Shown here piece after piece: positions 46,801 to 58,235 of a stretch of 64,000 bases of DNA. The first letter of the stretch is position 1. The number at the start of each line of letters is the position of its first letter. A model generated the notes under the pieces. That model had not been told where the DNA came from. It was given only the letters and a program-made list of their open reading frames with translations, and did no database searches. Origin of the DNA: Endomychus coccineus (taxonomy: Eukaryota; Arthropoda; Insecta; Coleoptera; Endomychidae); NCBI GenBank assembly GCA_958510875.1, contig OY294067.1, positions 233,893,771 to 233,957,770 of the forward strand, in the 5' to 3' direction. The translations under genes and the position numbers were made by a program.

Positions 46801-48290
46801 TGAATTTAAATTAGGCTCATTGAAACAATACGAAATTATTTTTTAAACTCCGTGAGCTATGTGGGGGTGTTATTAATCCATTTAAAGCCGAAGTAGACTT
46901 CCACGTATCTAACTAATTTGAAAAATTTCTTATGAACTTGACATTCGAATCATCCTTTTGAGTTACCCTTGACGATAGATCCCTGGAAAACTCTCAAACG
47001 TTGCCTTTTGAGGAGAGTTTTCACATCCATTATTTTCTACCAAGTTAATGTGATATTCAAAGAGTGGGCTACGGATTTGCTCTAACATTTGAACAAAATT
47101 GAATTTCTATCATGGATCCTGTAATAATGTAATGTAATCTATGTAAAACAAATTTGACGTTCGAGATGGTAGGAGCAGTATAACCTTTTGTTGATTTTAA
47201 TGTAAAGTAGAATAGAAGCCGCATTTCTTTATTCCGATATTGTTTTTAATTCCATAGTCATGAAATGCGATTCAGGAATAGCAATTATAAGACGGATACA
47301 AGTATATACAAAACATGAAAGTTGATGGAACTTTTCGAGTGCTGTTATAATAGTTTCAATAGTGAATAGCGTTTATATGTGTTCTGTTCCAGTGAATTCC
47401 TAGCTCTATCTGTTTTGATGAATAGCAATGAATAAGTTAGTTCGTTTCTCTCAGCAATCGTTTCGTGATGGCAGCACAGTGCAATCACCACGGTTACGCT
47501 CTTTCAACACGAACAATACGGCGGTGGTGTCGGAAACGTTATCAGTGGGGATCATTGTGTATGGTGAAGCATGTACTTCTTATTCATTCGTCTTATTATA
47601 GGTCTTCCTAGTTGCGAAAATCCGCACGTTGTAAGATGCGATTTGACACCCTCTCTACCAGATGGAACAATGTCAGACTGACGATCTACTTCATGCTCAA
47701 GTTTATACATTAATCATTTCAAGATTGATGAGCTTACCTTCTCGGCTTGTATTTTGCTACGTTCAATATTTTATTATAACTCACCCCAGACCCTGCTTAC
47801 TGTAATAGATCTATTTCTACTGCAAAACACCGAAATTGACAAAATGTAAACGCCTGTATTAATCACATAATCACATTCAAACTGGGATAAGGTGGGGTAT
47901 ATTTTAAAAATCATTCGCATTTGTTTTTCAACTTTGTAACTGATGATATCTATGTGTTATAGTTCTCTTGAAACTGTGATCTGTATCTGTACCTAACTTA
48001 GTCATCATTAAGTAATATTTTTCTTCAAAGAACAATTTTCAAAGGTGTATTCACAAAAGATCCATGTTTTTTATAACTTTTTTCTAACATCTTACAATTT
48101 ATAAAAAAAAATTAATAAATTTGCCTTTGTACCAGTAGCTCGCGCAAACTATCTTTATAATATGTATGTATTATCCTGTTTAACTTTTTAATTCATCATG
48201 GACTCAATAGTATTTAGATTGTATTATGTATTTTGTATTTCCAAGTACTGCGTATTATTTATTCACCGAATACTAGGAGAAGCAGAGCTA
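46801..48290. other. Unassigned sequence
   Basis: No gene or element supported. Confidence 0.45.
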
Positions 48291-48648
48291 GAGTTAACAT
48301 AAACTAAAAACACTATTTTGTTTACCAAAATTAGTCTGAATCCTACAATAGGTATGGCAAATTTAGAGTTAATATACACTAAAAACAGTATCACGTTTGC
48401 TTTAGTCATTGTAAACACAATATAAGGTTGTTCAATACTACAGTTAACATACACTAAAAACAATATTCTATTTACCAAAGTTAGTGTGAATCCAACTCTA
48501 GGTATCGCAAAATCAGAATTAATATACTCTAAAAATAGTGTTTTGTTTGCTTTAGTCAGTGAAAACTCAACATAAGATAGTTCAATATCAATAATAGGTT
48601 AACATACACTGAAGACAGTATTTTGTTTAGTTTAGTCAGTGTAATATT
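48291..48648. repeat. 75-bp tandem repeat with alternating unit types
   Basis: Units begin at 48291, 48366, 48441, 48516 and 48597 with (G/C)AGTTAA.ATA.ACTAAAAA.A. The first four spacings are 75, 75, 75 and 81. Units 1 and 3 share TTTACCAAA.TTAGT.TGAATCC and GGTAT.GCAAA. Units 2 and 4 share TTTGCTTTAGTCA.TG and ACATAAG.T.GTTCAATA. That gives a higher-order period of about 150 bases. Confidence 0.88.
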
Positions 48649-48744
48649 ATATGTATGATGTTTTGTGATCTTGTTGGTTAATAAGATTTAGAGTTGGTAG
48701 GGGAGAGGTCAAATAACTGTAACCACTCAAGCTTTGTTGCCGAC

Positions 48745-48772
48745 GTTTCGACTTTCATAAAGACATCCTCAG
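48745..48772 (-). ncRNA. Candidate hammerhead-like core
   Basis: On the minus strand CTGAGGAT is followed by GTCTTT, ATG, AAAGTC and GAAAC. The helix has one mismatch relative to the copy at 45801. Confidence 0.4.
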
Positions 48773-49129
48773 GGCCCTACAATAAGGATTGTGATTACTA
48801 CTGGTTTTAATACAGAAAAACAAGAAGGGTGATGACAAAGTGAGATTGAGAATTAAATGATGGAAAATACATTGATGTTAATAAAATACATATAAATTTA
48901 GAATACCAAAAGTTCAATTCATGTGACAGTTGCTGTAGCAAACAACAGGTTATCTACAAGACCAATTGGTTTTTTGTCGTGATAACTTGTAAATAAGTAA
49001 GGACATTTACTTATATACTTGAATTTATTGTATTTGAATTCACTACACAGAAATTAATATTTGTGTATTACGGAGAGAGAGTTTGTTGTTGAACTTTTTA
49101 TATTGTTAATTTATGTATATTTTATCAAC

Positions 49130-50100
49130 TTCAATGTATTTTTCTTTATTGAATTCTCAATCTAATTTCCCCACCCTTCTATGGTTCCCTTCATTGAAAC
49201 TAGTAGTAATCAAAATCCTTATTGTAGTACTCTGAGGATGACTTTATAATAGTCAAAACGTCGGCAACCGAGCTAAGTAGTTATTTGACCTCTCCCCAAC
49301 CAACTCTAAAGAGTAATATTACCCTAAAATAATAACTTTAATATCCTTACTATTGTTCATTTCACAGTTTCTTAGTATATATTTGTACACTATCTAAAGT
49401 TCTCACTGGATTTTGTTGTCCATCATCTGCCATAGTGCTAATTAGACTTGAAATAGGGGGACTATTCAACATCAACGTTTGAGTTACCGCTGAAATTTAC
49501 ACTACATGCAGTGAGTATTGGACTCATATAGAATGTGCTTAGTCTTTCCTAGAGTGAATGTTTTATTCCAAATTTTTTACTGTATTTTGAAATGATTCAA
49601 ATTCGATGGAACGAAGTGGACTCCACTGTAACACACTACGGTCCTGACTTATACCGTTGATTGAAAGAATTGAGTCTTTCAATCAACGCTTATACTCAAG
49701 TGATTACAGCATGTTTGACTTAGGAAGGACATCTTGTGTAGTAAAAGATATTGTGTATGGTATCGGCTTTTAACTAGTCTGGATTCTAAGGTATAAGGGT
49801 GATTTATTTGTCAGAGCGCTTAGTCCTCATCATTCTATCTCATCCATAGGAAACACTCCTCCGGCATGTTTTTTACCTTAGGTGTTGGCCGAATGAGAAC
49901 ACAACACGCGGATGGTCTCATTAATACTGGCCTTGCTTGCCAATTTCCCCAAAATGGAATCTCTAGTATTGGAGAGGGTCAGGTAGATGTTACTACATGT
50001 CCTTGGGACTCGATCGTGACATCACAAGCCAGAGGCCATGTTGCAGCTAGTCACCAGTACGTTACTGCATAATTTTGCTAGATTCTAGGGCACATATAAC
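49130..50100. repeat. Interspersed repeat, copy B, 5' portion (interrupted by hAT)
   Basis: It corresponds to 45690-46680. It continues beyond the hAT insertion at 51755-51830 with ACTTCCCATTCAAACGAGG and TTGTCAGACGTGG. Confidence 0.75.
49232..49259 (+). ncRNA. Decayed hammerhead-like core
   Basis: CTGAGGATGACTTTATAATAGT is followed by CAAAACG: the GAAA box has become AAAA, so it is likely dead. Confidence 0.3.
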
Positions 50101-51754
50101 CAGTGGCGACTCCTCGAAGGCGGCTAAGGAGGCTCAGCCTCCTCACCAATTTATCTTAATGATCATTCTCCATTTTATTTCCTTTTTCTCTGATAATTCT
50201 TTAAATTTTACAATTAATTCCCCGTTCTCAGTAGTTATTTTTAATCTGGCAACAGTGGCCAGAGGCTAGATTCTCTATATACCTCAAACGCTAAATACGT
50301 GTGGTCAACACAGTTCCCGTTTTCCAAGCAGTTCAATTGCCAGATAGGGTAAAAGAGCGAATATGGCAACACCCTATGGAGGCTAGCTTCTCGTACGGAA
50401 TCGTCGGTCGAATGAAATACGATTACTTGCTACCGCCCTTCCGCTAGAAGAATGCGACACGTGTCGTGTTCCGTTAGTTCTTGTTTTTGAACCGCGAAGC
50501 GAAGTAAGGTTAAGTAGTTAAGTTATAATTTATCTAATCGGTGAACGTTAGAATTATGAGTGACTTAGTTGCTGGGTTCTTAGAAAATCCATTTAGTGGA
50601 TTAACATATGATCGAAAAGTGTTTTGTTAAAAATAAAAGGCCTTTACCGGATTTGAAAGGATTAGCGGTGACGATGTCAGGTATGTTTCAAAATCGAAAT
50701 ACACAATAAATTATATTGCTTGCTATTTACATCTGATACAACTTCAATTTTGGGGACACTCGGGTTATGATGATTTGAAAAATTTAGCTCGTGGTATAGA
50801 TAGACATGAAAAATCGCAAGAATATATTACATCGAGTATTAAGTTTAAATTAACCGGTAAACAGAATATTGTTAAAGGAGGAAAACATATAATTTGGTAG
50901 ACAAGAAACTACATTATAAACAGCTTTTTTTATGAAATTTTAGATACATTAAAGGTCAAATTGAGATTCGATTTTCCGATTTACATGAATTGAAGTTTTT
51001 CGACTTGACGAATAGAAGATTTTTGGAATCTTTTTCAAAATAGTTTCTCAATACACTTTTAGATACTTAACTTAGTTCTAAAATATAAATTTTTTGATAA
51101 AATAGCACTGCACAATGAATTATGGGTTATATACCTACTCGGATAAAGATATTTTAGGCCAGTACGACATTTACGCCGATATGATAAAATATATGATAGA
51201 CAATGATTTGCGACAAGTTTACCTCAGTTTTATAAACTACTTTGTTTGACAGTCACCATTCCTGTCACGTCGGCATCGGTGGAGAGATCATTTTCTACTC
51301 TCAAACGAATTAAAACTCACATGCGAAATACAATGCGCCAAAATCGCTTATACAATGTTAGTTTGATATCTATTGAAAAAGATTTAGTAAAACACTTAAA
51401 ACAAAATGAAACATTTTATGATAATATTATTGATCATTTTCCGCAAACTAAAGACCGTAGAATTCCGTTAATATATAAAAAAAGTTAATAAAAATAATAA
51501 AAAAAACAAAATATGAAAAATTAAAAAAAAAAAAATATTAAAAATCCAAAAAAAAAAACCAACAAAAAAATGTTTTACCAAGAAAAACTCTACACCTCCA
51601 CGTTGGTTCTTGCTTGGCAACAATTAATTTTGTCACTGAAGTAGCTGGTACGGTCGCTGTGCAAAGGTTAAATTTATTGGCTGAATAGAGTATATTTTTA
51701 CAAGAACGTTTTATGTCCAGCCTCCTCTCTTAAAAAGTTCACGAGCCGTCACTG
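50101..51754 (+). mobile_element. hAT transposon (element 1), internally deleted, perfect 8-bp TSD
   Basis: The left end CAGTGGCGACTCCTCGAAGG and right end CACGAGCCGTCACTG are inverted repeats. They are flanked by CATATAAC on both sides (50093-50100 and 51755-51762). The plus strand encodes hAT transposase fragments. The same family in opposite orientation occupies 55519-58523. Confidence 0.93.
50556..51488 (+). pseudogene. hAT transposase (ZMYM1-like family), N- and C-terminal fragments
   Basis: From ATG at 50556 the frame reads MSDLVAGFLENPFSGLTYD and then breaks. About 50748-50870 gives FWGHSGYDDLKNLARGIDRH, then EKSQEYI, the TTF-type zinc-finger region common to ZMYM1-like transposases. 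Most of the catalytic core is then missing. The C-terminal frame 51246-51488 (MTVTIPVTSASVERSFSTLK, then RIKTHMRNTMRQNRLYNVSL) is the hAT dimerisation domain with its SVERSFS signature, and ends at KKS stop. Deletion of the core makes it inactive; the full domain order can be compared with the minus-strand copy at 57060-58235. Confidence 0.88.
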
Positions 51755-51829
51755 CATATAACTTCCCATTCAAACGAGGTTGTCAGACGTGGACTAGCTC
51801 CTTAGTAGCATCCCATTTGCGTTTTAAAT

Positions 51830-52849
51830 GGAAAAAACAAAATTTCACAACAAAAAGCATGCTTATAATATGAGAGTTATTACTGTAAAAAATTACTACT
51901 CTTGTGTATTATGATGACAACCAACTACTGCCTGTATGTACCTACTTAATTTTGTTAATAGTTTTTGAGCAATAATCATTCAACAATATGTTACTTGTGC
52001 ATTCAATAAAGAGATTAACAATATCCTTCTCTGTGACTTTAACAACCAACAAAATTTTGAAGATAGTCTTCCCTGTTGTATCCTTTAAAACTAAGTCACA
52101 AAGAAACATACGTTTATTTAAAATTATAAAAAACTGTTCTTCCTCAATATATTGAAAATAATACATAATAACATAACCAAATGGCCACAGTTTGTTTGGG
52201 ATAAGATAAACCACCCCTGCTTGAATTTTTTACAAGACTATTAGAGTCCTCAACTGATGAATCTTCTGATGAAACCAAATTCAACTTACAGAATCAATTA
52301 CTTACATTTCAATTTATATGATCATAATATTTATATTTATATGAGCAGTAGCTATTACATATGTTCAATTTATTTTCAAAGTCATGAGATGTAATTTAAA
52401 ATTCTGAAGAAAGCGTTATTACGAAATTCAGGAATATCGTAATTATCACAAAATAAATGTGCAATCATATCATTGTCACTTATAATACAGAATATTTTGT
52501 ATCCAATTTGCCAATTTGCTCTAATTCCATAATAATTGACTTTATAGACATGAACAATAATTGGAGATTAATTTTTGATGCAGGACCTTTTTAATTAATT
52601 CGTTTCAACTCCTTAAAAACTTGTATGCATGTATACAAATTGCATGTATAAGTTAGGATAAAATCATAGTATTTTCAGAATATCTGTACCTTGCTTTCAC
52701 AGGTGCAGCCGATATCCATTGTTTCCGTTGTTCATAACCTTTAGGAAAACTCAACATTTGAATTTTTGGCCGTAATTTCCCTTGCAGGCAGGAGCACACA
52801 ATTCATTCGGCATGATTTACAAACACACGTCAATAAACTGTACGTATCT
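51830..52849. other. Unassigned AT-rich sequence with one unrecognised frame
   Basis: The minus frame 52214-51942 (90 residues) contains VVKVTEKDIVNLFIECTSNI, and the DNA upstream of it could encode GGLSYPKQTV in another frame. This vaguely recalls the C-terminal part of some insect transposases, but I cannot assign it. Nothing else seen. Confidence 0.3.
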
Positions 52850-53950
52850 GTCTGCCTACCATTCAGTTGGCCTCTTCGAGACGGTGACATTGATAGCCTT
52901 CTTTACTCCCTCTGTACCAAAGTCTGATCGAAATTAGCGATAGTTCTGATATTGTAGCCACTTCATCTACATAATTCTATAGAGGTGGTAGCCAGATCAT
53001 TGCTCATATCGTTCCTGTGATTCTGAGGCAAGTAGCTCTTTGATACCCATTTATTTGATTCATTGAGGTCTTCTATCTGATCAGACTACCGTACGCCAAC
53101 ATGCCTTTCATGACTGCCGTCTAGAGCCATATTGCTATCATCTTAGGATATAGACCTCATGTTGTCCCGATCGCATGTCGCATATCGTTAGGGAATGAGA
53201 TCCCCATGTTTGGCATTCAACCTCCGTCAATAGCGTGACGTGAGATGGTAGCCAGAGCTAGCCCATATATTTCCCTTTATCGTGAGAAGAAGACCAACGC
53301 TTAATCGTTCCAAGGGCTCTCTGGATTAGATTGCAAATAACCGCCTGAAACCTTCTTATTGGCAAGGATGGTTAGGTCATCAGCGTATCCTATGCTATAG
53401 AATACCACATCATTGATACGTCGCACGAGGTCATTCCACAGTAGTCGTGATAGAACGCCACCCTGTGGTGAATTACTTACACTATGATTTCTGATCCAAG
53501 CACTTAATGTTTGGTATACGCATCTTGGTTTCTGATGTGAATCGGGTTCGTATAAAGAGAATTATTATTCCGCATAATGTTTGTATCGTTTTCAGAAGAA
53601 AAGATGTTAGGCTTACCGGGCGGTATGATGTTTCCAGGGTCTGTACTACATGGTTTCGTTTCGAAAATTACTTTGACGTTTCTCCATTCTACAGGGATAC
53701 ATCTGATCTTCATAGTGTTCCCTTGTTCTCAGGATACCGATTTATTGCGTAGGATCTTTAGAGATTACCTTCTCCAGCCTTGTGGCTGCAGTAGTGGTCT
53801 CCAATTTTTTGCAGAAGGTTCTCCAACTTTCCCTTTGACGTTCTTTCTCTAAATTTCTGCAGTCTTTGTATGGTTATGTAGGCAAGTGTGACTAATTTTT
53901 CAGGTTTCCTGTAGCTGCAGATACCAATTACTTTCATCACCACTCATGGA
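52850..53950 (-). pseudogene. R1-type non-LTR retrotransposon RT fragment
   Basis: The minus strand, in order, gives IPVEWRNVKVIFETKPCSTD, then PGNIIPPGKPN (the IP..W....V.FIPKPGK.D region before the RT core). SNSPQGGVLSRLLWNDLVRR follows and continues to INDVVFYSIGYADDLTILAN, which contains the PQGG.LSPLLWN block and the catalytic YADD. Further on, about 53140-53080, comes KMIAIWL, stop, TAVMKGMLAYGSLI, matching the WLYTAV.RP.L.YGS..WW segment. Several frame breaks occur. The PQGG/LLWN spacing favours the R1/Loa side over the Jockey family elsewhere in this window. Confidence 0.8.
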
Positions 53951-54159
53951 ACACTTTGAAAATCATTACCTACTGGTACATCATAACGAGACTGGAAATC
54001 TCACCCCTTTATTTCTGTGCAGATGAAATGAGAAACGTTATAGATACTGTTAGTTGAACAAACCTGTCTAATAATTGACTCAAATTGAATGTATGAATAC
54101 ATTCATTTGTTTCTAGTATTCATTATCCAGATAACGATGAGAATGTATCTCTAGTCTAC

Positions 54160-54490
54160 ACTATAAATAAGAAACAATTACCCCTATTCACTAAAAACAC
54201 TGTCAAGTACTGAGGACATTTCAGCTAACAAGTAGTCTTCATCAGAGTAAACCAAGATGTGCCTGTTTAAATAATATTTGGGTTCAATAATGCAAACAAA
54301 GGGTCAGCCACAGCTGGAGATAAATCAGAATTTAATAAATTTCTCTTCCGTTCATACATTCCCATCATTTCTAAATTACCTAGATATTTGTCCGTACTGT
54401 GTTCTAAGAGGGATAAACACTCTTGAGAAATGATGTGACCTGTTTTTGAAATATGATCGGCTAGCGCTGATCTTCCACATCATCCGGTAT
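54160..54490 (-). pseudogene. PLE C-terminal tail and 3' end, minus-strand copy
   Basis: The minus translation gives SADHISKTGHIISQECLSLL, then LLNSDLSPAVADPLFALLNP. This is the conserved H...TGH region and C-terminal tail that follow the GIY-YIG core in PLEs. It ends in the box CTGATGAAGACTAC...GTTAGCTGAAATG at 54245-54219 and the tail GTTTTTAGTGAATAGGGG. Its truncated 5' end meets the divergent plus copy at about 54495. Confidence 0.8.
54219..54245 (-). ncRNA. Candidate hammerhead-like core
   Basis: CTGATGA is followed by an imperfect helix (AG-CTA / TAG-CT with an A bulge) and GAAAT on the minus strand. Confidence 0.38.
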
Positions 54491-54499
54491 TTAGAAAAT

Positions 54500-54900
54500 C
54501 GATTGCGAGTCATATTCAATATACTATGTTGGTCAAAGTAGAAGGAATATTTTAATTCGGTATAAAGAACATTTTCTCATATAATGGTGAAAATTTAGCG
54601 TAAACCGGTCATATTTTAAGTACAGGTAACAATATTCCTCAAGAAAGTTTATCACTTTCAAAATACAGTACGAGCAAATATCAAGGAACTGGATAAATGG
54701 AAGAGCATTTTTAAGAATTCCTGCTCCTGCTGAGGGTAACCCCTTATTTGCATTATCAATCCCAAATAGTCTTAAAACAGGCACGTTTTGATTTATAATT
54801 TATTTCAGACTCTGATGATGGCTATTTGGTAGCTGAATACTTAACAATATTATAGTGTATTAATAGTGTGAACTCTTTTATAGTGTCTCTAGACTAGCTT
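54500..54900 (+). pseudogene. PLE GIY-YIG nuclease fragment and 3' end, plus-strand copy
   Basis: TATGTTGGTCAAAGTAGAAG encodes YVGQSRRNILIRYKEHF, the nuclease core. It is followed by a frame-broken GNNIPQESLSLSKYST, the tail, and the box CTGATGATGGCTATTTGG at 54812. This is the mate of the minus copy at 54160-54490: both nuclease/tail fragments point outward from about 54495. Confidence 0.82.
54812..54838 (+). ncRNA. Candidate hammerhead-like core
   Basis: CTGATGAT is followed by GGCTAT, TTG, GTAGCT and GAAT. The helix is kept with two G.U pairs relative to the 34644 copy, but the GAAA box is GAAT. It directly follows a PLE nuclease frame, tying the box to PLE 3' ends. Confidence 0.4.
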
Positions 54901-55510
54901 GATCACTAACGTTACAAACTAATAGTTCTAGACATAGTCAAAGTATAACAGGTCTGCCGGAGCCTTCCTTCCATCGTTTCTCGAGCTGGGTGACGTCACC
55001 CAGTGCCTCCAATCACAGCCATGTTCTCATCAGCTCGTCGCCGGCACGTAACAAAATCATATGTGCTCGTCCATGACATTAAATAAACGTGACCGATCAA
55101 TCTGTTGAAGGTACACATAACCGACAAACAGTGTGTAAAAAGCCTAAATTATTCAACGCCATCTAGGAATAGATGTCTCACTAAAAAGTCAACAAAGTGC
55201 AACATTGTCTGATAGATTTCTCGAACTTTCAACGTCACGGAGAATGTTAAGCTTATTGGGCACCAGGTGGTGACACCAAGCCGAACAAAAACCGAAGATA
55301 CAAATGAATGTATGAATACATTGATTTGCTTCGAGATGGATTTTAGCAGATCACAATTATGAGATTTCCATAGTTCAGATCGATCAGTAACATTACAAAC
55401 CAATACTATTGGACAGCTGTTTCGCTCTTCTCATACAGCTCACCAGTAGAACTAGTGAAGTTACTGACATATCGTTCTGTTGAAGGTACACATAACCGAC
55501 AAACTGCGTG
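54880..55510. repeat. Repeat family with TCTAGACTAG...GTTACAAACTAATAG motif; hAT-empty site
   Basis: AGTAACATTACAAAC-type text occurs at about 54908 and 55385, and as complements at about 58760 and 58950. CTGTTGAAGGTACACATAACC, then GACAAAC, is repeated at 55102 and 55478. The first of these (55115-55160) continues GTGTAAAAAGCCTAAATTATTC, which is the unoccupied version of the site used by the hAT element at 55519. Confidence 0.7.
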
Positions 55511-55697
55511 GTAAAAAGCAGTGGCGGCTCGTGAACTGTTTAAGAGAGGAGGCTGGACATAAAACGTTTTTGTAAAAATATACTCCATTCAGCCAATTAA
55601 TTTGACCTTTGCGCAGCGACTGTACCATCAGCTACTTCAGTGACAAAATTAATTGTTACCCAGCAAGAACCAACGTATAGGTATATAGGTATAGGTA

Positions 55698-56924
55698 CAG
55701 TTCTCGTCAAATAACTTGGCCCGTACGTCATCAATGGGCGTATCTGATTATGAAAACTTCTTGATTCACACGTGTTATATTGTTAAGTTGGTAGTTGTGG
55801 AACAGAAATTTCCGTAAGCCACACGCTGCAGAATCAACTTTATCGGTTGAATTCGTACCTAGTCGGTTACCATTTTCAAGTTTCTTATAATGTTCGTCAT
55901 TCCGAGCTTATCATGGTTGTATATAAATATTTGCAGCTGTTATAACCTATAACATTCGTTAGTTTACATTGTTTGCTCAGATTATCTTTTTAGAGTGAAT
56001 ATTAGTTTCAATACTTTTAATGTATTGTCGTGTATTAGAACGGATTACACTTTTAACGGACGTGCAGCAGAAATTGTGTTAGGTTCGCAGTGAATGAAGG
56101 GATCAGGCAGCAACGGCATTTGAATACAATTGCATCAGGACATGGTGAAGAACCACATTACCATGATGTTACTATTTCATGAACATGACAGTACCTACCT
56201 ATAAATCTACTTTCACTATTTCTGTGATGGAAATTTTGACAAAAAACCTGTTTCCCCAGCAAAACATGTAAATACAATCTACGTAGAAGCGCTCTCAGAA
56301 TAGATTTTCAATTTGCTGATGCTCAAGGGCCTAACTTCAATATTGTGGTAATAAACTGCAGCTACATCTCACATAAATGAAGTATACATTGTGAATTAGA
56401 ATTCTCAAGCAAAGAGGCTTCAGTGTTGTCGTCTTTTTCTACCGTGAAAATATCGATTAACAAAAACTGCAGTTCTGAAACTATTGTCAAACAATGTAAT
56501 ATAATTCTCCACCAATAATACTAGTTCTTCCTATTAGAGAAATATATATTAATTCAATGTTTCATTTTTATATCTTCATTCAATAAATATAATGAATAAA
56601 TAGGTGTTCTTTTCGTTTACAATTTTTCAAGATCTCACATCATGCACTTCTGCATTCATATATGTGCTATGGGGATTTCTATGTAGAAAAATAATGCAAC
56701 ATGTGAAAGTATATAATATAATTATTTGATAATGTCATTCAATACTTTGCCAGAATGTTTTGTCTCTTTCTAGATCATGACAATGCCATTGACGTACGTG
56801 GTTTTCTTAGAAACTATACGTTACAATGTTTCTTTATCTAAATCATGAGTATTAGAAGAAGATAGACAATTTATAATGTGCCGATATTATTTCATACAGG
56901 TGCCAAGTTATTTGACAAGAACTG
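55698..56924. mobile_element. Tc1-like non-autonomous element nested in hAT element 2
   Basis: The left end CAGTTCTCGTCAAATAACTTG (after TA at 55696-55697) and right end CAAGTTATTTGACAAGAACTG (before TA at 56925-56926) are near-perfect complements with TA duplication. Removing it restores the alignment with hAT element 1: CCAACGTATAGG on one side and TAGAGTTTCTCTTGCC on the other. No transposase motif in the 1.2-kb interior. Confidence 0.9.
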
Positions 56925-57059
56925 TATAGAGTTTCTCTTGCCAACAAATTTTTTTTCGTTCGTTTTTTGTTTTCTTTTGGATTTTTAATATTTTTTATTT
57001 TTTTTGAATTTTTCATATTTTGTTTTTTTTTTAATTTTTATCAACTTTTTTTATATATT

Positions 57060-58235
57060 AACGGAATTCTACGGTCTTTAATTTGCGAAAAATGTTCAAT
57101 AATATTATCATAAAATGTAGGTATCATTATGTTTTAAGTATTTTACTAAATTTTTTTCAATAGATATTAAACTAACATTGTATAAACGATTTTGGCCCAT
57201 TGTTTTAGCATGTAAGTTTTAATTCGTTTGAGAGTAGAAAATGATATCTCCACCGATGCCGACGTGACAGGAATGGTGACTGTCAAACAAAGTAGTTTAT
57301 AAAACTGAGGTAAAACTTGTTGCAAATCATTATCTATCATATATTTTATCATATCGGCGTGACTGTCGTACTAAAATATCTTTATCAGAGTATATAACGC
57401 ATTGCTATTTTATCAAAACATGTATATTTTAGAACTAAGCTATCTAAAAGTGTATTGGGAAATTCTTTTGAAAAAGATTCGAAAAATCTTCTATTCGTCA
57501 AGTCGAAAAACTTCAATTCATGTAAATCGGAAAATCGAATCTCAATTTGACCTGTAATAGTATGTAAAATTTCATAAAAAAGTTGTTTATAATGTAATTT
57601 CTTGTCTTCCAAATTATATGTTTTCCTCCTTTCCGCGGGAGGAGCCTCATCAGTTGAAAAATTTTCAAATAAAATATTAGAATGAAATTCTGTATTATGG
57701 AAACTTGAAATTTTATCAATGAAATGTTTCAAACGATCTCTTGAATAAATTATATTAGTGAATTTATGTTGTAAAATTTGAAAATAAGAACAGTTTGTTC
57801 AAATATTAATTCAAGGAAAAACAAAAATTCTTCATTTTCTAAATAAGATTTTAAACCAACAGCAGCATTTAATGAAACCTGATCTGATGAAAAGTCATCA
57901 CTGTTTAATATAAGATCAAATGTTTCAATTAATTTGTCTTTATTTTTATGGATGGTAAAAACTGCACGTGATGTAAAATTCCATCGAGTTGTAGCATTAC
58001 AGGGAATTCTGTTTCCTACTATGTTATTTAAAAGTTACGTTCGTTTGTTTGAAGACCGTTTAAATGTCCCGCCATTACAGATGCGCCGTCGTAAATCTGA
58101 GCAATTGATTTATTCGCAATGTCAAATCGTTGAAATGCTTCCATTAGTTCCACTAGTTGTCCATTTTTTACAATTAATAATTTACCGAACAGACAAATTC
58201 TAATCTAACCTTATTTCGCGTGGCGTCACTCAACT
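57060..58235 (-). pseudogene. hAT transposase (ZMYM1-like family), middle and C-terminal parts
   Basis: Minus-strand reading gives ELMEAFQRFDIANKSIAQIY, then DGASVMAGHLNGLQTNERNF. The DGA.VM.G...G.Q motif carries a catalytic Asp of this hAT group. After deletion of the HC..H region come PCNATTRWNFTSRAV and LENEEFLFFLELIFEQTVLI. The 115-residue frame 57732-57385 (KHFIDKISSFHNTEFHSNIL through SDLHELKFFDL and DSLVLKY) and LTVTIPVTSASVEISFSTLK, the dimerisation motif with R to I in SVERS, follow. Frame breaks are frequent. The plus frame at 57934-58203 is an antisense shadow. Confidence 0.85.

Larger units (their letters stand above)
48657..49336. mobile_element. Inverted pair of PLE-like 3' ends
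   Basis: The left arm (minus sense, 48657-48870) contains GTTGCCGACGTTTCGAC, TCCTCAGGGCCCTACAATAAGG and GATTACTACTGGTTT. The right arm (49130-49336) is its complement (ACTAGTAGTAATC, CCTTATTGTAGTACTCTGAGG, GTCGGCAAC, CCTCTCCCCAACCAACTCTA). Arms are about 200 bases with an AT-rich centre. The arms match those of 44389-45905. Confidence 0.75.

Noticed and set aside
48291..48648. CRISPR-like regular repeat spacing
   Set aside because: Units are contiguous 75-base tandem repeats without unique spacers, in a eukaryotic context.
57934..58203. 89-residue plus-strand open frame
   Set aside because: Antisense to the hAT transposase middle region, which reads sensibly on the minus strand.
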